Assembly: GCF_031455295.1 (NCBI RefSeq)
Contig: NZ_JAVDSL010000002.1
Location: 434,001-498,000 of the forward strand
DNA: 64,000 bases
DNA from: Leifsonia sp. 1010
GTDB lineage: Bacteria; Actinomycetota; Actinomycetes; Actinomycetales; Microbacteriaceae
Direction: 5' to 3'
Below are positions 43,379-52,067 of this stretch, piece after piece. The first letter of the stretch is position 1. The number at the start of each line of letters is the position of its first letter. A model generated the notes under the pieces. The model searched no databases, was not told the DNA's origin, and saw only the letters and a program-made list of their open reading frames with translations. The position numbers and the translations under genes are program-made.

Positions 43379-44368
43379 CTAGCGCGAGGTGGAGAGGATG
43401 TCGATGACGAAGACGATCGTGTCGGTGCCGGTGATGTCGCCGTTTCCCGCGGCACCGTAGCCGTCGGCGGGCGGGATCACTGCGAGCACCTGGGAGCCGA
43501 CCTTCTGGCCCTCCAGCGCCTTCGTGAAGCCGGCGATCACTCCCGTGGTCTGGAACGAGGCGGGTTCTCCGCGGCTCCAGCTGGAGTCGAACATCTGGCC
43601 GTTGCGCCACAGGACGCCCTTGTACTGCACGGAGACCGTGTCGCCCTTCTGCACAGTCTCTCCGTCGCCCTCCTTGAGCAGGGCGATTTTCGTCTCCTTC
43701 GGCGGGTCGGACTTCGGGATGGTGATGCTCGGCTCGCCGGTCTTGGCGTTCAGCTTGACCGTGGGGAGGCCCGGGGTCGGCGCCACGGGCTTGCCGGTCG
43801 CGCGCGTGGCGGGCGCGGGCGGGACGCTGCGGACGTCGGTGACGATGACGACCGGGTCCTTCTGCTTGACCCCCAGCTGTTCGTATGCCTGGCCGAAGGC
43901 CCCCTCTGCGGTTGTGGTGAGCACCGCGCGGGATCCGACCGGGAGGCATTCAGCCGCCCGCACGAAGCCGGGCAGGAACGCCTTCTCGTCGATTTTGGCG
44001 GTCACGGGTGCGCTTGTGCCGTAGCCCTCGGACGGTGCGATCGGCTTGCCCGTCGTGCCGTTGTACGCGGCGAGGCCCAGTCCGACGGTCTGACCGGCCG
44101 TGGTCTTCTCGCCCTTCCCGGTGATAACCACGCTGCGCTCGGTGTCTGTGACCTTCAGCGGCGTCGAGAACTCGACCTTCGGGTCCGCCCCGAACTCGCC
44201 GCTCACTTTCACCGACTTCGACGTCGCCCCCGACTTCACGTTCTGACAGGTGTTCGCCGCCGGGGTCGCGCTCGAGGTCGGTTCGGACGAGCTGCTGCAT
44301 GCCGCGAGTCCGGCGACGAGGAGGGCCGCGGTCGCGGACGCGGTCAGGGCCTTGAGAGAGGTACGCAC
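43379..44368 (-). CDS. FKBP-type peptidyl-prolyl isomerase lipoprotein
   Basis: This 329-residue protein starts with GTG at 44368. It has a signal peptide ending in the lipobox GLAAC, then a diverged FKBP-like domain (about residues 45-180), then a canonical FKBP domain (GDTVSVQYKGVLWRNGQMFD, FQTTGVIAGFTKALEGQKVG, VIPPADGYG). It should assist folding of exported proteins at the membrane surface. The first domain lacks the usual aromatic pocket and may be a binding module. The secreted protein gene follows after 9 bp. Confidence 0.9.
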   Translation of the reverse strand: MRTSLKALTASATAALLVAGLAACSSSSEPTSSATPAANTCQNVKSGATSKSVKVSGEFGADPKVEFSTPLKVTDTERSVVITGKGEKTTAGQTVGLGLAAYNGTTGKPIAPSEGYGTSAPVTAKIDEKAFLPGFVRAAECLPVGSRAVLTTTAEGAFGQAYEQLGVKQKDPVVIVTDVRSVPPAPATRATGKPVAPTPGLPTVKLNAKTGEPSITIPKSDPPKETKIALLKEGDGETVQKGDTVSVQYKGVLWRNGQMFDSSWSRGEPASFQTTGVIAGFTKALEGQKVGSQVLAVIPPADGYGAAGNGDITGTDTIVFVIDILSTSR

Positions 44369-44439
44369 GGTCGTCCATCCTGCCCTATCCGCCTCCGCCG
44401 TACCTGACAGCAGGTCATGGGTCCGCTGGATGCGCCACC

Positions 44440-44445
44440 TACGAT
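44440..44445 (+). promoter_or_regulatory. -10 box for leaderless start at 44453
   Basis: TACGAT ends 7 nt before ATG 44453, which supports this start over in-frame ATGs at 44417 and 44444, which would lie upstream of or inside the promoter. Confidence 0.6.
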
Positions 44446-44452
44446 GGAGGAC

Positions 44453-45790
44453 ATGACCCGCGAATTCTCCGTGCCCCAGTCCCGCCATCTCGTCACCGAG
44501 CTGCCCGGCCCGCGGTCGGTCGAACTGCAGCAGCGCCGGGTCGCCGCGGTGAGCCGCGGCGCGGGGACTCTCGCGAACATCTACATGGAGTCCGGCTCCG
44601 GCGCGATCCTGGTGGACGTCGACGGCAACCGGCTCATCGACCTCGGTTGCGGCATCGGTGTGACCACGATCGGCCACGCGCATCCCGCCGTCGCCGCTGC
44701 CGCGGCCGAGCAGGCCGCGAAGCTCACTCACACGCTCTTCACTGTGACGCCGTACGAGAACTACGTCGCCGTCGCCGAGAAGCTGGCCGAGATCACCCCC
44801 GGAGACTTCGAGAAGCACAGCATCCTCGTCAACTCGGGCGCGGAGGCGGTCGAGAACGCCGTGAAGATCGCCCGCAAGTACACGGGCCGTCGCGCCATCG
44901 CGACCCTCGACCACGCCTTCCACGGCCGCACCAACCTCACGATGGCGATGACGTACCGCCCCTGGCCGGAGCGCGCGGGGATGGGGCCGTTCCCCGGCGA
45001 GATCTACAGCCTCCCGATCAGCTACCCGTTCCGCGACCCCGAGGGGATGACGGGCGAGGAGGCTGCGGAGCGCACGATCGACTACATCCGAACCCACATC
45101 GGTGCGACCGAGCTGGCCGCCCTGTTCGTGGAGCCCATCCAGGGCGACGGCGGCATCATCATCCCGGCGCCGGGCTACTTCGCCCGCTTGGCCGAGTTCT
45201 GTGCCGAGAACGGCATCGTCTTCGTCGCGGACGAGATCCAGGCCGGCATCGGCCGCACCGGCACGTGGTACTCGATCGAGCACCACGGCGTCGTGCCCGA
45301 CCTGGTCACCAGCGCCAAAGGCATCGCCGGCGGCTTCCCGCTGGCCGCTGTCACCGGCCGTGCCGAGATCATGGATGCGGTCCAGCCCGGCGGAATCGGC
45401 GGCACCTTCGGCGGCAACCCGGTGTCGACCGCTGCGGCCCTCGCGGTGTTCCAGGCGTTCGAGGACGAAGACCTCCTCGGCGAGGCCCGCCGCGTGGAGA
45501 AGGCGCTGTTGGCGCGGATCGGCGATTGGGCCGAGCGCTTCCCCGTTGTGGGCGAGGTACGCGGGAAGGGCGCGATGTTCGGCGTCGAGCTCGTCATCCC
45601 CGGGACGAAGAAGCCCAACCCGGAGGCCCTGACCTCGGTGCTGGGTCACGCCACCCGCAACGGCGTGATCCCGCTCGACGCGGGCAGCTGGGACAGCGTG
45701 CTGCGTCTGCTCCCGTCGGTCGTCATCAGCGAGGAGCTCATCGACGACGCCGCGACGGTTCTCGAGGAGGCGCTCGGCCGCCTCGGCTGA
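44453..45790 (+). CDS. 4-aminobutyrate aminotransferase-like protein (second gabT paralog)
   Basis: This 445-residue class III aminotransferase is clearly paralogous to the gabT product at 38900-40267. It shares [20 protein letters not shown]-type order, [34 protein letters not shown], the Asp in [13 protein letters not shown] and the Lys in [12 protein letters not shown]. It stands alone, divergent from the FKBP gene. Substrate preference may differ (GABA, 5-aminovalerate or beta-alanine), which the sequence alone does not settle. Confidence 0.88.
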   Translation: MTREFSVPQSRHLVTELPGPRSVELQQRRVAAVSRGAGTLANIYMESGSGAILVDVDGNRLIDLGCGIGVTTIGHAHPAVAAAAAEQAAKLTHTLFTVTPYENYVAVAEKLAEITPGDFEKHSILVNSGAEAVENAVKIARKYTGRRAIATLDHAFHGRTNLTMAMTYRPWPERAGMGPFPGEIYSLPISYPFRDPEGMTGEEAAERTIDYIRTHIGATELAALFVEPIQGDGGIIIPAPGYFARLAEFCAENGIVFVADEIQAGIGRTGTWYSIEHHGVVPDLVTSAKGIAGGFPLAAVTGRAEIMDAVQPGGIGGTFGGNPVSTAAALAVFQAFEDEDLLGEARRVEKALLARIGDWAERFPVVGEVRGKGAMFGVELVIPGTKKPNPEALTSVLGHATRNGVIPLDAGSWDSVLRLLPSVVISEELIDDAATVLEEALGRLG

Positions 45791-45883
45791 GTTCGCGGGA
45801 CGTCTCCGCTCGTCTCGACGCCGGGGAGGACATCTGCGCGCCGAGCGCCCACGGAACCTCCGTCCGGTGCATTCGTGCGGAGT

Positions 45884-46052
45884 GTCGCGCGTCCCATCCT
45901 CCCTTTCGCACGCCGTCGGGTGCGGCGACACCCGGCGGCGTCGCCCTCCGGCGGTGGACGAAAAGGGAGGCGGATCGACGCGACACGCCGGTCGCGTGCG
46001 AAGAACGGAGGAGTTCGAGCCGTCGCGGCAGCGTGCATCCTCCGTTCGCACG
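45884..46052. repeat. Family C composite palindromic array
   Basis: Three copies of one arm occur: CATCCTCCCTTTCGCACG (45895-45912), an inverted copy GTGCGAAGAACGGAGGA (45996-46012) and CATCCTCCGTTCGCACG (46035-46051). A separate stem pairs CTCCCTTTCG with CGAAAAGGGAG around 45884-45984. CGACACGC, the loop core of families A and B, occurs at 45981-45988. It looks like nested or rearranged elements. Confidence 0.8.
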
Positions 46053-46093
46053 AGCGGTGGAGGGGCGGACGCGCCGCGCGGGCGTCGCGTGCG

Positions 46094-46099
46094 TACGAT
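46094..46099 (+). promoter_or_regulatory. -10 box for leaderless start of dxr
   Basis: TACGAT lies 7 nt before GTG 46107. An ATG at 46098 overlaps the box and is less likely to be the start. Confidence 0.55.
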
Positions 46100-46106
46100 G
46101 TCCCTC

Positions 46107-47189
46107 GTGCGCAGAGTCATCATCCTCGGGTCCACCGGTTCGATCGGGACGCAGGCGCTCGACGTCGTCGCGGCCAACCCGGACCGGTTCCGCGTCGTCG
46201 GGCTGAGCGCCGGTCGCAACGCTGACGAGCTGGCGGCGCAGGCGGAGCGGTTCGGCGTCGCGGACACCGCCCTGGGCGCCGAGGACTCCGAGCTGCTGGT
46301 GCGCTCGGTGGAGGCGGATGTGGTGCTCAACGGCATCACCGGATCCGTCGGGCTCGGGCCGACTCTCGCGGCGCTGGAGGTCGGCGCGATGCTGGCGCTC
46401 GCCAACAAGGAGTCGCTGATCGTCGGCGGGGGACTGGTCAAGCGCGCGGCAGCGCCCGGCCAGATCGTCCCGGTCGACTCCGAGCACTCCGCCATCGCGC
46501 AGGCGCTGCGCTCCGGCACCCGCGAGGAGGTGCGGCGGCTCGTGCTCACCGCTTCCGGCGGTCCGTTCCGGGGACGGTCGCGCGACTCGCTGCGCGACGT
46601 CACTCCGCAGCAGGCGCTCGCGCATCCCACCTGGGACATGGGGCTCGTCGTCACGACGAACTCCTCGACGCTCGTCAACAAGGGACTCGAAGTGATCGAG
46701 GCGCACCTGCTGTTCGACGTGCCCTACGACCGGATCGACGTGACGGTGCACCCGCAGTCCGTCATCCACTCGATGGTGGAGTTCGTCGACGGCTCGACGA
46801 TCGCGCAGGCGTCGCCGCCCGACATGCGCCTCCCCATCTCGCTCGGCCTCGGCTGGCCCGACCGGGTGCCCGACGTCGGCGCGCCGCTCGACTGGACCAC
46901 GGCGCACACCTGGACGTTCGAGCCGCTCGACGACGACGCCTTCCCCGCCGTGTCGCTGGCGAAGCGTGTCGGACTGCAGGGCGGGACGTATCCCGCTGTG
47001 TTCAACGCAGCGAACGAGCAGGCGGTCGCCGCGTTCCACGCCGGCGCGATCGGTTACCTCGACATCCTCAACACGGTGGAGCGGGTCGTCGACGCGCACG
47101 TGCGGTCCGGCGAGCTGACGCGCGAGTCCCTCGTCGAGGCGGAGGGATGGGCGCGCCGCAAGGCGGACCAGCTCATCGACCGGAGATAA
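46107..47189 (+). CDS. dxr: 1-deoxy-D-xylulose 5-phosphate reductoisomerase
   Basis: This 360-residue enzyme has the NADPH-binding [18 protein letters not shown], the ANKESLI segment, the metal/substrate site [12 protein letters not shown] and [10 protein letters not shown], with the C-terminal helical domain intact. It makes 2-C-methyl-D-erythritol 4-phosphate, the committed step of the MEP isoprenoid pathway. The order dxr, lipoprotein, site-2 protease, ispG is close to the conserved actinobacterial dxr-rip-ispG arrangement, with an extra gene inserted. Confidence 0.96.
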   Translation: MRRVIILGSTGSIGTQALDVVAANPDRFRVVGLSAGRNADELAAQAERFGVADTALGAEDSELLVRSVEADVVLNGITGSVGLGPTLAALEVGAMLALANKESLIVGGGLVKRAAAPGQIVPVDSEHSAIAQALRSGTREEVRRLVLTASGGPFRGRSRDSLRDVTPQQALAHPTWDMGLVVTTNSSTLVNKGLEVIEAHLLFDVPYDRIDVTVHPQSVIHSMVEFVDGSTIAQASPPDMRLPISLGLGWPDRVPDVGAPLDWTTAHTWTFEPLDDDAFPAVSLAKRVGLQGGTYPAVFNAANEQAVAAFHAGAIGYLDILNTVERVVDAHVRSGELTRESLVEAEGWARRKADQLIDRR

Positions 47190-47223
47190 TCGTTCGACCG
47201 CACGTCGTCTCCGGGGGGAATCC

Positions 47224-47919
47224 ATGCGCAGGTTGGCCACGCTCATCGTCAGTATCGGCGTCCTGCTGAGCACGGCCGCGTGCGCCGGAGCGCCGGGTTC
47301 CGGCTCGGCCGCGACCGGCGGCCCCGCCGCCTCCACCGCAGGTTCGACGGCGCCGACGGTGGAGCCGATCACCGCCATCGTCATCCTTGCCGACGGCGTT
47401 CGCTTTCAGGCGGGCGCGACCGTGCGTGAGACGGTCGCCTACGACGCCCCCGCAGACGTGGCCCTCGCCGCGTTCGCCGACGCGCTGGGACCTCAGAGCG
47501 GCTTGCAGGAACACGCGGCGACCAATCACACCCCTCCCACGACGGAGCACCAGTTCGGCGAGGGTGTGGCCGTCCTGGAACCGCACTATGTGGCGGGCGT
47601 GGAGAACGACCCGATGATCCGGCCTGTGTGGTCTGTCCGCGCGGGTACCGCGGCCATCGGCGAGGTGCGCATCGGCACGGAAGGCGGAATCGCCGTCGGC
47701 TCCCCGGTCGAGGACATCCCGGGCTGGAACGACCCCGATCGGATGGGGACGCTGACGACGAGCACGGGCACCCTGGCCGAGCTGCTGGTCGTCGCGGCGC
47801 CCGGGTCGCAGCTCGTCCCTTCCGCATCGTCGGGGGCGTACGGTGTGCTCGCCGTCGCAGACCCGTATCCCGGTCCGATCACGACCCTGATCGCGCCCTC
47901 GCAGCACGGCGGCGCCTGA
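47224..47919 (+). CDS. Putative lipoprotein of unknown function
   Basis: This 231-residue protein starts at the ATG at 47224 behind GGGGGGAA. It has a signal peptide with lipobox STAAC, a Gly/Ser/Thr/Ala linker to about residue 50, and a beta-rich globular part (TAIVILADGVRFQAGATVRE). I do not recognise a family. It is inserted between dxr and the site-2 protease gene, in the same direction. The lipobox and linker mark it as anchored outside the membrane. Confidence 0.75.
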   Translation: MRRLATLIVSIGVLLSTAACAGAPGSGSAATGGPAASTAGSTAPTVEPITAIVILADGVRFQAGATVRETVAYDAPADVALAAFADALGPQSGLQEHAATNHTPPTTEHQFGEGVAVLEPHYVAGVENDPMIRPVWSVRAGTAAIGEVRIGTEGGIAVGSPVEDIPGWNDPDRMGTLTTSTGTLAELLVVAAPGSQLVPSASSGAYGVLAVADPYPGPITTLIAPSQHGGA

Positions 47920-47973
47920 GCGGACATAGCGGTCACCGAGGCGCCTCGCGGCCACTTCCAAGGCGCACCCCAG

Positions 47974-47979
47974 TACCCT
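47974..47979 (+). promoter_or_regulatory. -10 box for leaderless start at 47986
   Basis: TACCCT ends 6 nt before GTG 47986; no Shine-Dalgarno is present. Confidence 0.6.
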
Positions 47980-47985
47980 GAACCC

Positions 47986-49317
47986 GTGGATTCCGTGCTC
48001 CTGTTCGTGCTGGGCGTCGTCATCATCCTGATCGGCGTCGCTCTGTCGATCGCTCTGCACGAGATCGGCCACCTCGTTCCGGCCAAGCTGTTCGGCGTCA
48101 AGGTGACGCAGTACATGATCGGCTTCGGCAAGACGCTGTTCTCGTTCCGCCGCGGCGAGACGGAGTACGGCGTGAAGGCCATCCCGCTCGGCGGCTACAT
48201 CTCGATGATCGGGATGTTCCCTCCGGGCAAGGAGGGCGGCCGTGGCCGCAATGCGACCACCGGGTTCATGCAGCAGATGGTCCAGGATGCGCGCGTCGCA
48301 AGCTCGGAGACCGTCGCCGTCGGCGAGGAGGAGCGCACCTTCTACCGCCTTCCGGTCTGGAAGCGCATCGTCATCATGTTCGGCGGTCCGTTCATGAACC
48401 TCGTGATCGGCGTCGTGCTGTTCGGCGTGCTGCTGATGGGGTTCGGCGCGCCGCAGAGTTCGACGACGCTCGCGACCGTCAGCCAGTGCGTGCTGCCCGC
48501 CGGGAGCACCGCCAAGACGTGCCCGGATGACGCACCGCAGGGTCCGGCCGCCGCTGCGGGACTCAAGCCCGGCGACACGATCGTCAGCATCGACGGCCAG
48601 AAGATCAGCAGCTGGGACCAGTCCACGGCGATCATCCGCGAGTCGGCGGGCCGCACCCTCACCGTCGTGCTCAGCCGCGATGGTGAGGAGCGGACGGTCC
48701 AGCTGACGCCGGTCGTGAACAAGGTGGCCAAGACGGATGCGAACGGCGCGGTCGTGAAGGACGCCGCCGGCGGCATCGAGACGCTGACCGTGGGGTTCGT
48801 CGGAATCGGGCCGGTGGCGAAGCTCGTGCCACAGCCGATCACGGCCGTGCTCCCGGCGGTCGGAGCGCAGACCGGCGCCGTCTTCAACGTCTTCCTGCAC
48901 CTGCCGCAGCGCATGGTCGACGTCTGGAATGCCGCCTTCGGCTCCGCCGAGCGTGACCCCAACGGCCCCATCAGCGTGGTCGGGATCGGCCGGGCGGCGG
49001 GCGAGCTGACGGCCCTGGACGGCGTCCCCGTGGTCGACAAGGTCTACACGATGATCGGGATGCTGGCGTCGCTGAACATCGCGCTGTTCGTCTTCAACCT
49101 GGTGCCGCTGCTGCCGCTCGACGGCGGTCACATCGCCGGAGCGCTCTGGGAGGGCCTGCGGCGCACGTTCGCGAAGATCTTCCGCCGCCGCGATCCCGGA
49201 CCGGTGGACATGGCGAAGCTCATGCCGCTCACCTTCGCGGTCGTCATCGTGCTCGGCGGGATGAGCGTGCTGCTGATGTACGCGGACATCGTGAAGCCCG
49301 TGAACCTCTTCGGCTGA
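47986..49317 (+). CDS. Site-2 protease (RseP/Rip1-type membrane zinc metalloprotease)
   Basis: This 443-residue membrane protease has the zinc motif HEIGH at residues 25-29 in the first helix, a PDZ domain in the middle ([18 protein letters not shown]) and the second active-site helix with [12 protein letters not shown] near the C-terminus. It cuts transmembrane substrates such as anti-sigma factors and sits with dxr and ispG as in many Actinobacteria. The C-terminal extension after the LDGG motif includes a basic loop and two more helices. Confidence 0.94.
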   Translation: MDSVLLFVLGVVIILIGVALSIALHEIGHLVPAKLFGVKVTQYMIGFGKTLFSFRRGETEYGVKAIPLGGYISMIGMFPPGKEGGRGRNATTGFMQQMVQDARVASSETVAVGEEERTFYRLPVWKRIVIMFGGPFMNLVIGVVLFGVLLMGFGAPQSSTTLATVSQCVLPAGSTAKTCPDDAPQGPAAAAGLKPGDTIVSIDGQKISSWDQSTAIIRESAGRTLTVVLSRDGEERTVQLTPVVNKVAKTDANGAVVKDAAGGIETLTVGFVGIGPVAKLVPQPITAVLPAVGAQTGAVFNVFLHLPQRMVDVWNAAFGSAERDPNGPISVVGIGRAAGELTALDGVPVVDKVYTMIGMLASLNIALFVFNLVPLLPLDGGHIAGALWEGLRRTFAKIFRRRDPGPVDMAKLMPLTFAVVIVLGGMSVLLMYADIVKPVNLFG

Positions 49318-49344
49318 CGTCCAGCCGCCTCCCACCGTGCCGCG

Positions 49345-49350
49345 TAGGAT
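49345..49350 (+). promoter_or_regulatory. -10 box for leaderless start of ispG
   Basis: TAGGAT ends 7 nt before GTG 49358, which favours this start over the upstream GTG at 49337. Confidence 0.6.
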
Positions 49351-49357
49351 TGAGCCC

Positions 49358-50512
49358 GTGGCAGCAATCAATCTGGGGATGCCCAAGGTCCCCGAAACCC
49401 TCGCACCCCGTCGCAAGTCCCGTCAGATCCGCGTCGGCAAAGTCCTGGTCGGCGGTGACGCCCCGATCAGCGTCCAGTCGATGACCACGACGCCGACGAC
49501 GAACATCAACGCCACTCTGCAGCAGATCGCCGAGCTCACGGCATCCGGCTGCGACATCGTCCGCGTCGCGGTGCCCAGCCGCGACGACGCCGAGGCGCTG
49601 CCGATCATCGCCAAGAAGAGCCAGATCCCGGTCATCGCCGACATCCACTTCCAGCCGAACTACGTCTACGCGGCCATCGACGCCGGATGCGCGGCCGTCC
49701 GTGTCAACCCGGGCAACATCCGCAAGTTCGACGACCAGGTGGGCGAGATCGCCCGCCGCGCGAAGGCCGCGGGCGTCTCGCTCCGCATCGGCGTCAACGC
49801 CGGGTCGCTCGACCGCCGCCTGCTCGAGAAGTACGGGAAGGCGACCCCCGAGGCCTTGGTCGAGTCGGCCGTCTGGGAGGCGAGCCTGTTCGAGGAGCAC
49901 GACTTCCACGACTTCAAGATCTCGGTCAAGCACAACGACCCCATCGTCATGGTGAAGGCGTACCGGATGCTCGCAGAGCGCGGCGACTGGCCCCTTCACC
50001 TCGGTGTGACCGAGGCCGGCCCCGCGTTCCAGGGCACCATCAAGTCGGCGACCGCGTTCGGCATCCTGCTCGGCGAGGGCATCGGCGACACGATCCGCGT
50101 CTCGCTCTCCGCGCCTCCGGCCGAGGAGGTTAAGGTGGGCCTGCAGATCCTGCAGTCGCTCAACCTCCGTGAGCGGAAGCTCGAGATCGTGTCGTGCCCC
50201 AGCTGCGGTCGCGCCCAGGTCGACGTCTACTCGCTCGCCGACAGCGTCACCGAGGGCCTGCAGGGCATGAGCGTTCCGCTCCGCGTCGCCGTCATGGGCT
50301 GCGTCGTGAACGGTCCGGGCGAGGCCCGCGAGGCCGACCTCGGCGTCGCCAGCGGCAACGGCAAGGGCCAGATCTTCGTCAAGGGCGAGGTCATCAAGAC
50401 CGTCCCCGAGTCGGAGATCGTCGCCACGCTCATCGCCGAGGCGAACCGCCTCGCCGAGGAGATGGAGGACCGCCCGTCGGGCGAGCCCACCGTGAGCGTC
50501 GGCGCGCACTGA
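49358..50512 (+). CDS. ispG: 4-hydroxy-3-methylbut-2-enyl diphosphate synthase (flavodoxin)
   Basis: This 384-residue iron-sulfur enzyme has the TIM-barrel half ([20 protein letters not shown]) and the cluster half with Cys in [12 protein letters not shown] and [11 protein letters not shown]. It converts MEcPP to HMBPP, the penultimate MEP-pathway step. It is adjacent to dxr and the site-2 protease, and convergent with the RNB nuclease gene 21 bp away with no palindrome between them. Confidence 0.97.
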   Translation: MAAINLGMPKVPETLAPRRKSRQIRVGKVLVGGDAPISVQSMTTTPTTNINATLQQIAELTASGCDIVRVAVPSRDDAEALPIIAKKSQIPVIADIHFQPNYVYAAIDAGCAAVRVNPGNIRKFDDQVGEIARRAKAAGVSLRIGVNAGSLDRRLLEKYGKATPEALVESAVWEASLFEEHDFHDFKISVKHNDPIVMVKAYRMLAERGDWPLHLGVTEAGPAFQGTIKSATAFGILLGEGIGDTIRVSLSAPPAEEVKVGLQILQSLNLRERKLEIVSCPSCGRAQVDVYSLADSVTEGLQGMSVPLRVAVMGCVVNGPGEAREADLGVASGNGKGQIFVKGEVIKTVPESEIVATLIAEANRLAEEMEDRPSGEPTVSVGAH

Positions 50513-50533
50513 CCTCCGCGGGCCGGTTGCCCG

Positions 50534-52009
50534 TCACCCGGCGGGCGTCGCATCCGGCTGCTCAGCACCCGGCTGTGCCGCATCCACCGGCTCGAAGTGG
50601 ATGCGGCCGCTCGGGATGTCTGCGGCGACCACCCGCAGACGTACGCGGTCACCGGGCTGTACGCCGTCCCAGCGCGGGACGGACGCGGTGACGGCCGGGT
50701 CGTCGAGCTGCACCAGCACGGTGCCGTTGCGGACGGCGAGCACGGTGGTGTCGAGCACCGCTCCGATGCGCGAGCTGAGGAGCGCCGCCTCCACGCGATC
50801 CACGGCCCCCGCGTCGAGTTGCGCTGCGAGGCGGTTCGATGCGCCCATGATCGACGGCAGCTCGCCGAGCGACGACCGCGCCCAGTCGGGCACCGGCCGC
50901 CCCGCACAGAGCGCCTCGCAGACCACGAGCCCCCAGCGGTCGACCAGCCGGCGCAGCGGCGCCGTGACATGGGCGTACGGGGCGGCGATCGCCGACTGCT
51001 GCGGGTCGGCCGGTGGCTCGCCGTCGAGCACGACGTAGCCCGCTCCGCGGAACAGAGCCGTCGCGGCCTGAAGGACGGCGGCCGCGTGCGGCTGCGCCCG
51101 GTCGAGCGAGCGCAGGTACTCGCCGTACGGCACGTCCTCCGCCCACGGCAGCCCGAGGGCGATCGTCTGGGCGCGGAACGCCGCGAACGCCTCGGGCGAC
51201 GGCGCGGGCATCATGCGCAGGATGCCGACCCGGCCCTCCAGCATCAGCGCAGCGGCCGCCATCCCGGTCAGCAGCGAGAGCTGGGCGTTCCACTCCTCGA
51301 CCGGGAGCGTGGCGCGCCGCTGGAGGGTGTAGGCGCCGTCGCGGAAGACGATCTCCTCGTCCGGTGTGTTCAGGCTCGCGCCGCCGCGCTCCCGCTCGCA
51401 GGCGATGCGGAGGGGCCCGACCTCGCTGAGCAGCGCCAGCTCCTCCGGTGCCGAGCCGTCGTCGATGGCCGCCTGCGCCTCTTCGTAGCTCCACTGGCGG
51501 CGCGACCGGATGCGGGCGCGCGACACGTGCGCCGAGGCCTCGTGTCCGCTCGCATCGAGGGCGATGTCCCAGACGTAGGCGCCGCGCACGACGTCCGGGA
51601 GCAGCGACCCGGCGTCCTCGCCGATCGCGGCGGGGTGCAGCGGCACCCGTCCGTCCGGCGCGTACAGGGTCTGACCGCGGCGACGCGCCTCGGCATCCAC
51701 CTCGCCGTCCGGCCGCACCAGGGCCGGCACGTCGGCGATCGCGTAGAGCACGCGGAAGCCGTCGGCGGTGCGGGCGAGGTGGAGCGCCTGGTCGAGGTCG
51801 GTGGATCCGGCCGGATCGATGGTGAGGAACGGCACGTCGGTGAGGTCGGCGTCCGGGAGGGGGTGCGCGGCGGCGACGGATCGTGCTTCGGCCTCGACCG
51901 GCGCGGGGAAGCCGTCCGGGAGGCCGAGCTCGTGCCGGAAGGCCGCGAGCGAGGCGGCGAGGGGAGCGGCGGAGGCGGAATCGACGACGCGGGTCCGGCG
52001 GTCGGGCAT
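50534..52009 (-). CDS. RNB-domain ribonuclease (RNase II/R family), short form
   Basis: This 491-residue protein contains the RNB catalytic domain and a C-terminal S1-like/OB segment, but no recognisable N-terminal cold-shock domains. The metal-binding motif reads TIDPAGSTDLDQAL (Asp65, Asp71, Asp73, then Gln74), where RNase II has a fourth Asp at the last position. It probably degrades RNA 3'-5', but the altered site could change activity. ATG 52009 lies 6 nt after TACGGT on the minus strand, back-to-back with the leaderless proS promoter. Confidence 0.85.
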   Translation of the reverse strand: MPDRRTRVVDSASAAPLAASLAAFRHELGLPDGFPAPVEAEARSVAAAHPLPDADLTDVPFLTIDPAGSTDLDQALHLARTADGFRVLYAIADVPALVRPDGEVDAEARRRGQTLYAPDGRVPLHPAAIGEDAGSLLPDVVRGAYVWDIALDASGHEASAHVSRARIRSRRQWSYEEAQAAIDDGSAPEELALLSEVGPLRIACERERGGASLNTPDEEIVFRDGAYTLQRRATLPVEEWNAQLSLLTGMAAAALMLEGRVGILRMMPAPSPEAFAAFRAQTIALGLPWAEDVPYGEYLRSLDRAQPHAAAVLQAATALFRGAGYVVLDGEPPADPQQSAIAAPYAHVTAPLRRLVDRWGLVVCEALCAGRPVPDWARSSLGELPSIMGASNRLAAQLDAGAVDRVEAALLSSRIGAVLDTTVLAVRNGTVLVQLDDPAVTASVPRWDGVQPGDRVRLRVVAADIPSGRIHFEPVDAAQPGAEQPDATPAG

Positions 52010-52015
52010 GCCCCC

Positions 52016-52021
52016 ACCGTA
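52016..52021 (-). promoter_or_regulatory. -10 box for leaderless start of the RNB nuclease
   Basis: TACGGT on the minus strand, 6 nt before ATG 52009. Its divergent counterpart for proS lies 35 bp away. Confidence 0.6.
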
Positions 52022-52055
52022 GTCTCCACGCGCGTGCGGGCTGTCGCGTGCCCTC

Positions 52056-52061
52056 TAACAT
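52056..52061 (+). promoter_or_regulatory. -10 box for leaderless start of proS
   Basis: TAACAT ends 6 nt before GTG 52068. Confidence 0.65.
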
Positions 52062-52067
52062 GGAACG

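Larger units (their letters stand above)
45791..46106. other. 316-bp non-coding gap between the gabT-like gene and dxr
   Basis: No supported ORF is present. Most of it is filled by the composite palindromic array at 45884-46052. The dxr -10 box (TACGAT, 46094-46099) closes it. Confidence 0.7.

Noticed and set aside
45795-46090. A coding gene in the gap before dxr
   Set aside because: Open frames there run through the inverted repeats, lack a ribosome binding site and have no recognisable protein features.
44369-46681. Upstream extension of the FKBP frame over the gabT-like and dxr genes
   Set aside because: The extension is antisense to two well-supported genes; a signal peptide begins exactly at GTG 44368.
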